Shown: positions 53,588-64,000 of the stretch, piece by piece
Position numbering within the stretch: position 1 is the first letter of the stretch
Layout of the letters: every line of letters begins with the position of its first letter
Origin: Pyrenochaeta sp. MPI-SDFR-AT-0127
Taxonomy: Eukaryota; Ascomycota; Dothideomycetes; Pleosporales; Cucurbitariaceae
Assembly (NCBI GenBank): GCA_020747015.1
Contig: JAGTJM010000015.1
Coordinates: 248,001-312,000, forward strand
Length of the DNA stretch: 64,000 nt
Direction of reading: 5' to 3'
Notes under the pieces: generated by a model
Databases searched by the model: none
The model's input: only the letters and a program-made list of their open reading frames with translations
Told to the model about the DNA's origin: nothing
Program-made: the position numbers and the translations under genes

Positions 53588-55945
53588 TTAGCCTTCCCAT
53601 TCGTTATCAGAAGACACCCAATGCCTAGTTAGCCCCCTCTTAAGCCTTATCCTACCCCTAGAAGCCTCAGAAATCACACTGTTAAGTGAGCTAGATGCCG
53701 GTAGGGTTGCTGAAAGACTATATTCACTCCTGCTTTGCTGGAACTCCGCCCGTAGTGCACTGATCTCCTGCATAACTATGGCTAGGGTTAAAGGAGCAGG
53801 GTCTTCTGTAGCCGTAATTCGATCCTTTCGAGGCCTCCCGCGGCGCTTTTTTAGTACCTCTAACTGGCTGGGGGTCTGCTGGGTTGCCCGAACTTGTTCA
53901 ACGTGAATTAATTGTCGTAGTGGGATAAGCTAGGAGGAGTCAAGGGGAGCTTTAACTTGACTTGGAGCAGGTAATCTTGTAGTTATAGCACCCTTTAGGC
54001 GACCTTTTAACCGTACCACGGCGGGATCCTGCGGCACAAAATCGAAGGGGGGGAGATCTACAAGGATTGGGTGGTACCACCAGAATTGGCAAATCTCCTC
54101 AGGGGTAATTTTATAGGTCTCGACGTCTGGATAGAGGAACTTTTAGTACAGTTTATACTTACAAGGGATTCCGTATTGCTTTAAAAAGGACCTAGAGCAA
54201 TCCCTAATAGGCCTTGATTCATCCTTTGCCAGCTTCACCTGTTTAAGGAGGAGATTAAGGCACTTTAACATAACCTTATAGTGTAGTAAGCCAAGCTCAT
54301 AGCACCTCTAGTGGGTGTTACTGAAGGTACTATAGTCCCCCTGGAGACTTACGTTATACTCATTTCGCCAGCTACTGACCAGCCCGTAGATCGCGATGAT
54401 AGTGTTATAAAGGTAGCCAGGCTTCTTTATAAAGCTCTTCATTACCGCATAGGATCCTTCAAGGCGGGAGGTGACGTTATGGCCTCGGTTAGGGAAGTGC
54501 CGGGTAGACCAAAAGGCCCATTGCTTTTGCGTGGGTATGTGCTCGCGACGGAGATAGTGCAACAGGTCGGGGTAATCCTTATAATTTGCTTGTAGCTTTA
54601 ACCACTCCTCATCAAACGCGTCCTTAGATTGACACCTCTAGAGGCTGGCCCACTTACCTATAAAGTCCTTGCGACCCTCCTCGATTACCTTCTGTCCTTC
54701 CTCATCCTCTCTTAAGACCTTTCGGATGTCCTATTCCTTCGTTACCCGTACGTTAACGTTGTTATTAATGTGCCAAAGGCACAGCTGTTATAGTATATGT
54801 GAGTAATGTTCATGTAAGGCTACCTTTAGAGCAGCCTTATTATCAGTAATAAATACTTTTGGAGTCACTTGTAGCTTGTCAAATAGCAAGCGGAGGTAAC
54901 GGATGGCGTATAAATAGCTGACCTCTTGCTCATTTAAGAGAAAAACAAATGCAATGTCGTATGTAGTATTAAGGGGCGTTATCCCAACAATATGTAGCAG
55001 TGGCATCTTAAACCTGTTTGTGGAGTACGTGCAGTCCAATAAAACGACGTCTGGGGATGTTCGAATTACGTCAATACTATCAGGGTGGGTAATAAAAAGG
55101 GTGTAGAGGCGGCTGTATTAGTTGAAGGATAACGTATAGACGTACTTAGACCCACAGGAGTTATTATTAGATCCTTCTTTAGTGTAGTCCTCTAGGAAAT
55201 CAAACAAGGCCTAGACCTTTAATCGTCCTCGGAGCTCCTCCTGCCGTACCTTATTTATAAAGTTATGTATGTCCCTCTTTGTAGTATAGACCTGCGTTGC
55301 ATTAAGATTCTTCATAATCTCTCTAATCCCTATTTCCCGCAGGGTCTACTCCTTAACTTGCCGCTTTGTTTCATCCGAAAGCTTCCGGAAATGCGGTAAT
55401 ACCTTATCGCCCAGGGTAGGGGGGTGTGTATAACTCGGCACAATAATCACAAATTCCTAGGAGGACTCGCCGCGTACTAGCTTCCCACGCCAGGGACAGT
55501 CTAGAGCCTTTTTTGACCGTACTAACCGGGGTTCTCCACCTATATTTGGCCTCCTTTGGGCCTTTAATAGTCGAGGTTTTAAATAGGCGCATCAAAGATA
55601 TACGAGTCGAGGCCCAGCTTTATTCTTTTTAGCTAGTACGATAGTGATACCGTACCCATTTTTACGGCCAAACTCCTTATTAAGGGTCGTAACTACATTA
55701 TAATAGTCGTTAAGCGGAAGAGACTTAGGCTAGGGCGGGTTATATTCAGGGATATATAGTCCTATCGCTGCGCCTAGGCCCACATAGTGTTCCACTAGTT
55801 CGATAGCTAAACTGGGGGCGGGATATCCATTTTCTGGTATAATATTATTATCTAGAAGCTCCTCAGGTTCGCTGGACAGCTCAAATAAGCTAAGTTAGGG
55901 TGATATTAGTGGTGTTAAACGGTTTCGTATAGGTAGAGAAGTCAT
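53588..55945 (-). pseudogene. MULE transposase, single frame with 13 premature stops
   Basis: From an ATG at 55945 one frame of exactly 786 codons runs to a TAA at 53588 with no indel. Thirteen internal stops interrupt it: four TAA, eight TAG and one TGA. Twelve of the thirteen are therefore what C-to-T change at CAA/CAG, or G-to-A change in TGG, would give. Readable elements are a FAR1-like zinc region (CPWRGKLVRGESS, then YTHPP) and the MULE catalytic core with the first Asp in VVLLDCTYSTNRF. The second Asp is in KVFITDNKAAL, and the Cys-Trp-His-type motif is QLCLWHINNNV. Past the catalytic region there is an AT-hook-like KKRRGRPRKD. The protein is not functional as read. Confidence 0.85.
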
Positions 55946-56415
55946 ATTATGGTGTAAGCATATCCATACAAATTCAGGCTTGGTGTTTAACGAGGTAATA
56001 TGCAACCACCCAGAGCTCTCAAGACTTTAACAGGCTGTAATATCACAACGCAACGTCCAAACTGTATGATTTTTATACCTATGGATAGCCCTAAATCCCT
56101 GCTATCTATTACTAACCCAGGGAATAACGGTGTGACTGACACCCATGCGTGCATCACCTGTTACAGTCTTTTTGAAACTGGTGTTCCTCCATATCGGCAT
56201 ATCTCCGGCATAACCTCGCTAGTGTTCTTGGCGTCGGCAACAACAAAAAAAATGCCGATACCTAGCAACGCTGGACCCGCACGGAATTCATAAATGTACG
56301 AGCTGTTGTAAGGTGATTTGCACAAGTAAGAGCCGATCGCAGGCGGCTGCAGCCGCTGCGAGCCGGGTGGCTAGTGACGCTAGGGGGGCTGGTTTATCCG
56401 TACTCCGACGTCATG

Positions 56416-56458
56416 GGTAGCCAAAAATCAAAGGGGGGGTAGCCAAAAACCCGGATCC
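56416..56458 (-). repeat. Right terminal inverted repeat of the MULE
   Basis: Reverse complement of the left repeat at 42 of 43 positions; it ends 92 bp before the stop codon of the dioxygenase gene. Confidence 0.9.
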
Positions 56459-56466
56459 TAAATATA
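56459..56466 (+). repeat. Right target-site duplication of the MULE (TAAATATA)
   Basis: Second copy of the 8-bp target site, directly outside the right terminal repeat. Confidence 0.85.
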
Positions 56467-56550
56467 TACCGATTTTCTGGGCGTTGTAGATGGTATAGTC
56501 GCCAGTGTTGAACCCGAACGCCGAAGAGAATGCTTTTGACGGAACAAAAA

Positions 56551-58079
56551 TTACCAGTGGCATATGCCACCCTCACTATCGTCGACACTCCATGTTCCAG
56601 CAAGACCGACAACCTCTACTTCTCCATCGAGACCTTCTGAGACCTTGCCGAGTCTCGCAACACCATCATCAACATTACCAAAGTCTCCGGGACCGTTGTT
56701 GAGCAACCGCCGTGCCCAGGCATCGATGGCAGGTTCACCAGTCTCGTCTCGAGCTTGTTTCAGGAAAGGAATCAAAGCAGTACCACCAGTGCCCCGGAGC
56801 TTCTTGCTACCGGCACGTGCCACTGTATTGGCAATGTTAACCCGCTGAGTACTTGCTTGCTTGGGCGACAGCGAACGGGAGTGTGAGCGTGACTCCCTCG
56901 ACTTGATGATAATATATCGGGAGACGAGCTGAATGTGCTTGTCGCGTAAGCTTCGTAACATAGCTAGACAAGCATCGTACGCCGTCGTCAGAGCACGGTT
57001 ATGGCGGTTTGATGTGACATATTCTCGGATATTGGAGACACTCTCCATATGCTCAAGAAACCTACGATGCGGTCCGGGCATGTACTTCCTCATATCTTGG
57101 ATGAAGCCGTGTGGTGGAGATGATACGGCTCCACTGTCCGATTCCGTAGTATCTGTCCGTTTTTCACCAGTCGGGCGATGCTCGACTCCGAGGACAACGT
57201 CGAAGAACTGAATGATGGAGCTTTGCGCGTTGCTACCGCCACTGAACTGGACATAGGGCTGCTCTCCAGTGCCGTCGTCGAAAATTACTCCGTTAGGAAG
57301 ACCAGCATCGCCCATGTTCTTGCTGCCGGCTAAGAACGGTCGAATCCGATGGTAGAATACATGAGGATCACAACTCTCATACATACGCTCAAGCAAGGTG
57401 CCGAGCTCATCCAAACGCTCTGCGAAAGATCGAAGGCACTTTACGACTGTCATGCTGTCACTTCGTCGAGCTGCTGCGATAGCATCGATCATCATTGGGA
57501 TGATAGGACCAGCTCTTGCTTCAATAGCAACCGACACCAAGTAGAACCACGATTCGTCCAGTGAGCCGGTAAAGGTCATATGGGTGGAGAGGTTGTCCAA
57601 CGAGTCCATCGACTCGCCGTCAAACAAAGGGCGCCAGTTCCACAAGCAGACGCCTGCATATGTGGCAACAGGCGGCAATTCTAGGTGACTGCATGCCTTC
57701 AAGAATGGTATGGAGATGGAAGATGGTACAATCTATACTGAAAGATTAGTTTCACATTAACCTCAGCATGTTTGTGTTCAAGGCTTACGTCGGCTGGCCT
57801 GTCACCTCCCCAGATGTATCCGTGCGCGATGAAGCCGAGGATAGAATACGCTCGGCGCCATTCGGCTTCTGTAAGGAGAAGGTCGGTCTCTAGTACTGGC
57901 AGTGCATCGACGAAGCGGCGTAAACGCTTGGCGAGGATCAAGCTCTGGAAATTGCGCACAACGGTTTCCCATGGTTGATAGTACCTGTCAGGCAGTATAT
58001 CGAGAGGGATTTCGTCTGGCAAGAAGCCATTCTGCGAAGAAACCTCGTAGTCGCTCAACCGAGGAAGTGGTGGAAGCAT
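56551..58079 (-). CDS. BNA2: Indoleamine 2,3-dioxygenase (tryptophan to N-formylkynurenine)
   Basis: Two exons, 57789..58079 and 56551..57732 (56-bp intron), give 490 residues. The enzyme uses heme iron to open the indole ring of tryptophan, the first step of the kynurenine route to NAD. The N-terminus MLPPLPRLSDYEVS..GFLPDE is typical of fungal IDO. Later come IAHGYIWGG, FSGGSNAQSSIIQFFDVVLG and the proximal heme ligand His363 in DKHIQLVSRYI. GTGGTALIPFLKQARDET near the C-terminus is the classic IDO signature. The splice uses the AG at the end of CAGTATAG, because the nearer CAG would shift the frame. An Arg/Ser/His-rich insertion (about 370-390) follows the heme helix. The MULE is inserted 92 bp downstream of the stop. 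Confidence 0.93.
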
Positions 58080-59693
58080 AGTGGTGGTAATCGGAAGTGG
58101 CAACAGATGCAGTGGGCTCAAGGTGATGTATATGAAGGCAACGGGTAGGGCCGGGTAGCCCGATCAGGTTGCTGATATTCTCAAGCAATCAATTGAATAA
58201 TTGTGAGCCTTGTTGCTCAGATTTGGTCGCGTGATGTTTTGTAACTGAGAGCTGATTTGACAATGACGGGCACTGCGCCACCGGAACGGATGGTTAGTTG
58301 ATTAGAGGCCAAAGTACGAATGCAGAGAACAGGTTTGAGAAGAGGGATCCAGGAAGGTGCCTAATTATGCTGTTGCGTGTGGACAAAAGGAATTCTAGCC
58401 TCGTGCTTGGTCTTGCGGGTGGGGACTAAAGCGTAAGATGTCTGGTTCGAGTGCGGACACGCGGAACACCAGAACTGAGACGGCAGCGACAGCTAGCTGA
58501 ACACGGACTGCGAATAAGAATGAGAGAAGAGGGACGATTGCAAAGCAGATGGAGTGAAATGAGATAGGGTTCATCCGCGGCCGCGAGCCTTGGGCAAAAT
58601 GTGTTTAAGGAGGGCAACCCATCACCACGCCAAAAGTACGCTGAGTGTGCCTGTGAAAATCTTCGCATCGAGCGCATCAACCGAGGGCTCCCGGCATCGG
58701 TTCCATGGCCCGTGTGGGCGTCACAGATTAGTTATTATTACAATCGCACGACTCCGAACACATTAGCAATCATGTTACAAGATGGATGGTTCTACCGTGT
58801 GGGGACAAACGGAAGACCTCGAACCATTCCCGCCGCCGGCCTGTAGCAGCGCTTAGGCCATGTCCCTGCATAACGGTCGCTTGGCCGAGATCGGTGGGAT
58901 CGGTGGTTATGGGCAGAGTTGCGTTTAACAATCAAGCAATACAGATGCGATTGTAACCTTTATTTCTCAGATCTGGTCATTTGAGCTTGCCCTATTAGAT
59001 CGTGTTGGCAACGTCAGTTAGCCTTGCGAAGCAGATGCAAAACCTGCTCCTCAACCCTTTGCGCGCAGGTGCCCAAGCTACTCCGCATCTGTCCGCAAGT
59101 GCATCTGCACTATTTCAGAAGCGCTAACTAGAATTTGTAGATCAGGTACAGCTCTCCTCAATCTTTCGGCGGGACCATCTTTTTGTTCTGGCTTGCCAAG
59201 GGCAACGTTATTCTGTAGTTTCAATCTGCTTGAACTGTCGATTATTCTCGGCAGCTCAATCATTGCCTGCTCATCGTCATCGAATGTTATGCACTTTTAA
59301 GCAAAGCAGAGCTTCCTGACCCAAACTCATCATCACATTAGAAGACCAGTCCAGAAGATCTAAGGTAGATATAACGCCCTTTATGCCTGTCATCACGAAA
59401 CGGGTCATCCTCCAAGATAACGCAGCCGCCGGCCTATCCAATGCCCTCATGCAGATATGCTCATAGAGACTTTTCGGGGGTATAAACGTCGCTGAGTAGA
59501 ATGCATGCAGAACCCGTCATGAACACAACAACCGCCTCCGCATCTCCTCCAAAAAAATCCGACGAAGAGTATTAAATAGTACTAGAAACATCATGATATA
59601 TCCACGTCATCATTCGCACCCAAATATGTGTGCTGGCGCTTGTTCCGAGTGTCGTAACGGAATTAGCGAGATTTCTACTCCACAGTCAGCAAA
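58080..59693. other. Long intergenic region
   Basis: 1,614 bp between the dioxygenase start and the kinase stop (both minus). An 81-codon plus-strand frame at 58601-58846 and a minus-strand frame at 58426-58680 overlap; neither shows a known family, and neither is called. No other feature. Confidence 0.5.
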
Positions 59694-62600
59694 CTATTCA
59701 GGATCCACATTAAGATAAGACGAATTTACCAGACTAGCAATCGCCGCCGCCGAAGCAAGATCAGGCTTGCCCGACACACTCCGTTGCGCCGCTCGCGGAA
59801 GGCCACTCCCACTCGCTGGATTCAGCGGGGCTCCATTCGCAGCACGTTTAGTTCCCGCTGCCCCGGACTGCCCTCCTTGGACGGTCGAATGGCGCCGCTG
59901 TGGAGGATGTGATTTTACAGGAGACGAACTATTCGAGATATCACGGTGTGCTGGAACTGCAGCGCCATTTTTGAAGCTTGTTGCTGGTGGCTCGGGTAGC
60001 GGTCGTACACGCGCCTGCGGGGTTTGTGACGGCTGAAAGCGCTTCACAGGAGAAGAAACGTTGGAGATGCCGTTGAGGCGTGGAGGCGGGCGTGTGTTTC
60101 TGCGGACTCCAGTGATAAATTCATGCTGCATGGCCTCGTCCGGCTTCATACGGCGTTCCGGGTCCCATCGCAGACATCTCGCAATAAAGTCGAGAAAAGC
60201 TTCATCATCGCACTTGAGAGCTTGCTGGAGCGTTTTCGAACTTGGCCGACGTCGACGACCTTTCGTAGAGACCGTTACTCTCGGCTTTCCCATGGAGTCG
60301 AAGAAGAGCTTCTTTCTGCTGCTCTTCTCGATCAGGTGCTTCTCGGGAGGCCCAAATATCTCCATGATGCACGCAAGTTGTTCCTGTTCATTCTCCCCTG
60401 GGAAGATGGGATACCCCGTCAACAACTCCGCGAGAATACAGCCTAAACTCCACATGTCAATGGGCAGACCATAGCTCATACCCAAAATAACCTCAGGCGA
60501 CCGGTAAAAACGTGATTGAATGTAGGTGTAGACCTTTTCGGTCTCAAAGCAACTTGACCCAAAGTCGATGACCTTGATCTCAGAGTGCAGCGGATGCGCA
60601 AGAAGGATGTTCTCCGGCTTCAAATCACAGTGAATGACTTTCCGGCTCTTTAGAAGCACCAGCGAAGCCAACATCTGCTTGCAGAATCGGCGAATAAGGC
60701 GAAGCGAGAAACCCTTGAACTCATGTGCCTTGATGAACTCGTACAAATTCATACCAAGAAGCTCGGTAGAGATGCAAAGATGGCCACGGAAGTAGAAGCT
60801 CTGTGTAAAGTTGATCATGCTGTGCTTGTTGTCGGGGTCCTGTAAAGTGATCAGCATGAGGTACAGAATGAGTAGACAATGACAAAGCTTACCCATTCAC
60901 GCAGCTTTTGAAGAATGTTGACCTCCACCAAAGCCTGCTGATGGAACCGCTTCTTGTTACGGATGATCTTAATCGCTTCAAGGCCTCCTGTCTTGTGGTC
61001 TACGCAACGCACAACCTGCCCAAAGCTGCCCTTGCCGAGAAGATCAACGACTTCATATCGATAGGCCAGATGATCCCCGAGGACGATGTTGTAGTCGCCC
61101 CGCTCATCGTCGTAACCAAAATTGGCCGTCTGGGCATTGAGGTCGCCAACATGCTTCTTGGCATTCTTCGTTCCACAAAAGTATATTTCCTTGTAATCAA
61201 TAATTTCGCCCCTTTCAAAGATGTTCAAATTCACCATTTGCAGGGCTTGCGCTGGGGTCACGCGATCCTGAGGCTTAGCACGCTTACGAAGCTCATCTAC
61301 ATCCCGTGCTGCGTGCTCAAAATCCTTTCGTTTCGAGGCAAGCTTCCTCATCTCCTCGTCAGCTCCCAGGTCGTCCCTGTCAAGGTTTGGATCCAGGTTG
61401 CGAGCTCTGAGCATATTTGAGGAACTCTTGGAGCCAAGCATTCGTTGCATGGGTGTCAAGATTGAAGACTTCGATGCCGGTTGACTAGCAGTTTGGTCGG
61501 TGTATCCCGATAGAGTGCGTGTTCCTGCGTTAGCAGCAGCCTTTCGGATGTTAGGCTTCTCGACGTCAGTATCGCTAGAGATTGTCGCTGTGGATGTTTT
61601 ACGCCGTGTGAAATCTAGTGACGGTCGCGTACGATTAGCAATAGGGGTGGGGCTTGTGCCAATAGCACCGCTCCAGGTAGCCGATGCGGGTAATCGAGGC
61701 GGTGGCATATCACCATGTTTTGGTGGCTGTGGTGCCGACTCATCGACTTTATGGGCCATCTTTCGAGCCTGTGCGGTTTGTGAAGGGTGAGCTGCAGTTT
61801 TCGAAGACGCTCGCCTCCAGCCACTCAAACTAAGTTTCCGCCTCAATGAAGAGCTAGATGATGGTGTTTCTGGCTCGGTCGAAGTGGACGTGTGTGTCGA
61901 GTCTGATGTATCCTTTTTCTGTAGGGGGCGGGGAGCGATGGATGCCATGTTTTGCAGTTCCACATCCCTGTTGTTATACTTGTATTCTCCACTTGGCCGT
62001 GGCTGCAGGCGAGCGAATTCTCCACTACCTTTGGGCAACGAGTTTGAGGCAAAGGGTGTCGTTGTCTGTCGTGTAGGGTTCAGAGTTGGGATGGGTATAG
62101 CACCAATATTGGGGGTGGCGTCCTGAGAAGACTCTGGTGCACGTAGGTTGAAAGCCGAACTACTACTGCGAAGGTGCTTGCTTTGATGGTATTGGTCTTG
62201 ATGATTGCTTCTCGAGAAGAAACTCGCCTTCGATGCGGTCATGGGTGTGCTGGGTGTCTTGTTCGTAGCACGCTTTGGCGGCGGTGTAACGTTGCGGTCG
62301 TCAACCTCAGCAGATGGAGCGGGAAAAGACGAGATTCGATTATTGAACGGTGTCCCAAGTGGTAGCAGATTCAACGGCGGAAGTCTGATTGGCTGCAAAT
62401 TCTTTTTGCTTGAATGTTGTACCACGGGTGACCTCTCTGGCTCGGATCCTGATCCAACAGTAAGGCCTCTTCGATGGCGAATGGATCCCGGGCTTTTCTT
62501 GGCAGAGTCTGTCTTTGCAGGACCAGTGCCCTGGGTCTCATTACGATGAGGCTCAGCAAGGTGAACAACTGGGCTAGCGGGGTCCCGAAGAGGAGGGGCC

Positions 62601-64000
62601 GATGGTGGAGGCATGTTCATTTTCAATGATGTTGTCGAGAACGTAAAGCTGCCGCGTTCAGGCTCCTTTGGTGACTCGTAAGCCTTTGGAATGGCGGGAA
62701 CAGGAGGAACTTCCTCTTCCTCTCCGGCAGCTGAACTATGCACATTCCTGGGCTTTGGGGTCGGTAGTCGTGAGCTCGACAGAACAGGGTTAGCACGCAT
62801 CGGTATGGCCGAATTATTGATTTTCAGCGAATTGAGGCTTGAGTTGGACGACAGAGAGATGCCAGACGCATACGACTTGCGATTCTGCTCGGGCGTATCG
62901 CGGGCAGACGACGGCGTCATGCTCTTGCCGAAAATCATGGCTGGAGACTGGCTATAAGCACGATCATCAAAAGACTGGTCGCCCTGGGGTGTGGGAGGGC
63001 CGACCGGACCGCCTGGAGGGTTGGGGTTCATGGACAGCCTCCGCAGTCGTCGCGCATCCGTGGGGCTGATGGTCCTAGCTCCAAGCCCAGATATATGGGG
63101 CGCAGTCGACTGTCGCTTGCTCGAAGTGGAAGAGGGTGTGTGTGTACGCTGAGCGGGAGATCTCCCCGGCGAGCGAGTGTGGCTAAGAGGCATTGAGCCT
63201 GGGTCTGGTGTCATGGACGAGACAGTCAAGTGTCCAGGTTGCGGTCTCGAAGGTGGGTGGAAGGACTTTGCCTTTGCACTTCGTGTCGCGTTGGGCAGCC
63301 TGGGCACGCCGGTTGCGTTATTCAAGCTTGTATTCAGTGGCTCTCGCCGATTGCCTCTGTTCAATGACGGCGAGCGGCCGATTCCAGGCTGTGTCGTATC
63401 GCCCACCAGCCTGGCCATGTCGTGACGGCCGTCAAAACTGTTGGTTGGTAACATACCTGGGCCAACGCTCTTTCTTGGTGCACGTGCTGCAGGATTGGGC
63501 GGCGCCTGCGCAGGGAATTGGCTCTGCCGTCGTGTTCGAATGGCCATGTTTGTGGCAGGCGGCGGGGGCATCGACGACGCGTCTGAGGTGAAGGTGGAGG
63601 CAGAAGCAGTCGATGCTCCGCTGGGCTTTCTGCTGTTGGACTGGCTAAAGCGGCGGATGAACGAGTTGCTGCGGGTGGGCCGTGAGTCCACCGGGGCCCC
63701 GGTGAATGATTGCATGTTGGAGGTGCTGGCGGTGGCAGGCACGCTGCTCTTGAAGGTGCCGGGAGCGGGAAAGTCGCTCAGATCGGGCTCATAGGCGAGG
63801 CTATTGGCGAAGTCGTCGAAGTTGACCGAAGGCAGGAAGTCATAGGAGCCGGTGCTGTCGCTGGGCTCGCTGGGCTCCTTGGGAGCGTCTGGCTGGTTGG
63901 AGAAGCTGAAGCGTGGGTTCGAGGTGGCCGAGCGCGTGGTGGCCTCATTAGCGAGGGTGGGCAGGAAAGAGCGATTCTCCACGGAAGCAACGCTGGCGCC
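59694..64000 (-). CDS. pom1: Pom1-type DYRK kinase, 5' end outside the window
   Basis: Exons 60893..64000 (open through the window edge) and 59694..60839, with a 53-bp intron in phase 0, give 1,417 visible residues. The first 850 are a disordered Ser/Pro/Arg-rich region, as in Pom1, where it drives membrane and cell-end targeting. A DYRK-type kinase domain follows: YRYEVVDLLGKGSFGQVV (ATP loop), VIHCDLKPENILL (catalytic loop), IDFGSSC (Mg2+ site) and YTYIQSRFYRSPEVILG, with the YxY activation motif that DYRKs autophosphorylate. The tail after the kinase is again disordered. In fission yeast Pom1 forms gradients from cell tips that control size and septum position. The closest alternative is another DYRK such as Ppk5. 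The N-terminus is missing. Confidence 0.9.

Larger units (their letters stand above)
52809..56458 (-). mobile_element. Full-length Mutator-like (MULE) DNA transposon, inactivated
   Basis: 3,650 bp bounded by 43-bp terminal inverted repeats, 52809..52851 and 56416..56458, which match at 42 of 43 positions. The ends read GGATCCGGGTTTT, and each repeat holds two copies of GGCTACC. An 8-bp target-site duplication (TAAATATA) flanks the element. The inside carries one transposase frame on the minus strand (53588-55945) with 13 stops. Both non-coding ends (52852-53587 and 55946-56415) hold nothing recognisable. Excess TpA with few CpA and TpG fits RIP: for example, 55681-55740 has nine TA, one CA and no TG. 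The near-perfect ends suggest a fairly recent insertion that was then mutated. Confidence 0.9.

Noticed and set aside
53588..55945. Reassigned stop codons (TAA/TAG read as Gln) in the transposase frame
   Set aside because: All neighbouring genes use the standard code and end at TAA/TAG/TGA; the TpA excess points to C-to-T mutation instead.
58426..58846. Small genes on either strand (81-84 codons)
   Set aside because: The two frames overlap on opposite strands, show no recognised family, and no splice partner was found.
60908..61420. 170-codon plus-strand frame
   Set aside because: Antisense to the Pom1 kinase exon, with no family features.

Overview
The window looks like nuclear DNA of a filamentous ascomycete, most likely a dothideomycete (Pleosporales-like). 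Evidence: most protein genes are intronless or carry short GT-AG introns (46-148 bp). It holds a trifunctional TrpC (glutamine amidotransferase, indole-glycerol-phosphate synthase, PRA isomerase). It also holds fungal-specific families (Fta4 kinetochore subunit, Pom1-type kinase, Egh16-like secreted protein, Pmp3 proteolipid, Hmp1/CsbD-like protein), an NLR with near-identical repeats, and a transposon wrecked in the manner of repeat-induced point mutation (RIP). The class-level placement is inference; no species can be named from the sequence alone.

Layout. 0-9.4 kb: the end of a GPI-type surface protein, an alpha/beta hydrolase (HGF..GHSMGG), a six-finger C2H2 protein, a BTB protein, a four-exon multi-pass membrane protein and an arrestin-like protein. 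9.5-20.7 kb: kinetochore subunit Fta4, a tubby/LURP-like protein, a CSC1/OSCA-type channel, a Gln-rich coiled-coil protein with a SUMO-interacting-type motif, and a Rossmann-fold dehydrogenase/epimerase-like protein. 21-38 kb: an F-box protein divergent from the NTH1 base-excision-repair glycosylase, an unrecognised four-TM protein, NUP192 divergent from trpC, and a BRCT protein. 38-46 kb is the accessory pocket: a seven-exon NLR (alpha/beta hydrolase, NB-ARC, TPR) divergent from a two-TM protein, followed by a pogo/Fot1 relic. 46-52 kb: a secreted Egh16-like protein, a CNOT11-like CCR4-NOT subunit, PMP3 and an HMP1-like stress protein. 52.8-56.5 kb: a full-length Mutator-like element with 43-bp terminal inverted repeats and an 8-bp target duplication. 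56.5-64 kb: indoleamine 2,3-dioxygenase (BNA2) and the 3' part of a POM1 kinase gene that runs off the right edge.

Together the window is mostly housekeeping DNA (nuclear pore, kinetochore, DNA repair, tryptophan synthesis and breakdown, mRNA decay, polarity kinase) interrupted by one NLR locus and one inactivated transposon. The strongest items for follow-up are the NLR with its seven near-identical 126-bp TPR units and divergent membrane-protein neighbour, and the Mutator-like element, whose whole 786-codon transposase frame is still readable through 13 in-frame stops with no frameshift. I see no rRNA or CRISPR, and no tRNA I could support. Exon joins were worked out by hand from GT-AG sites, reading frame and family motifs.
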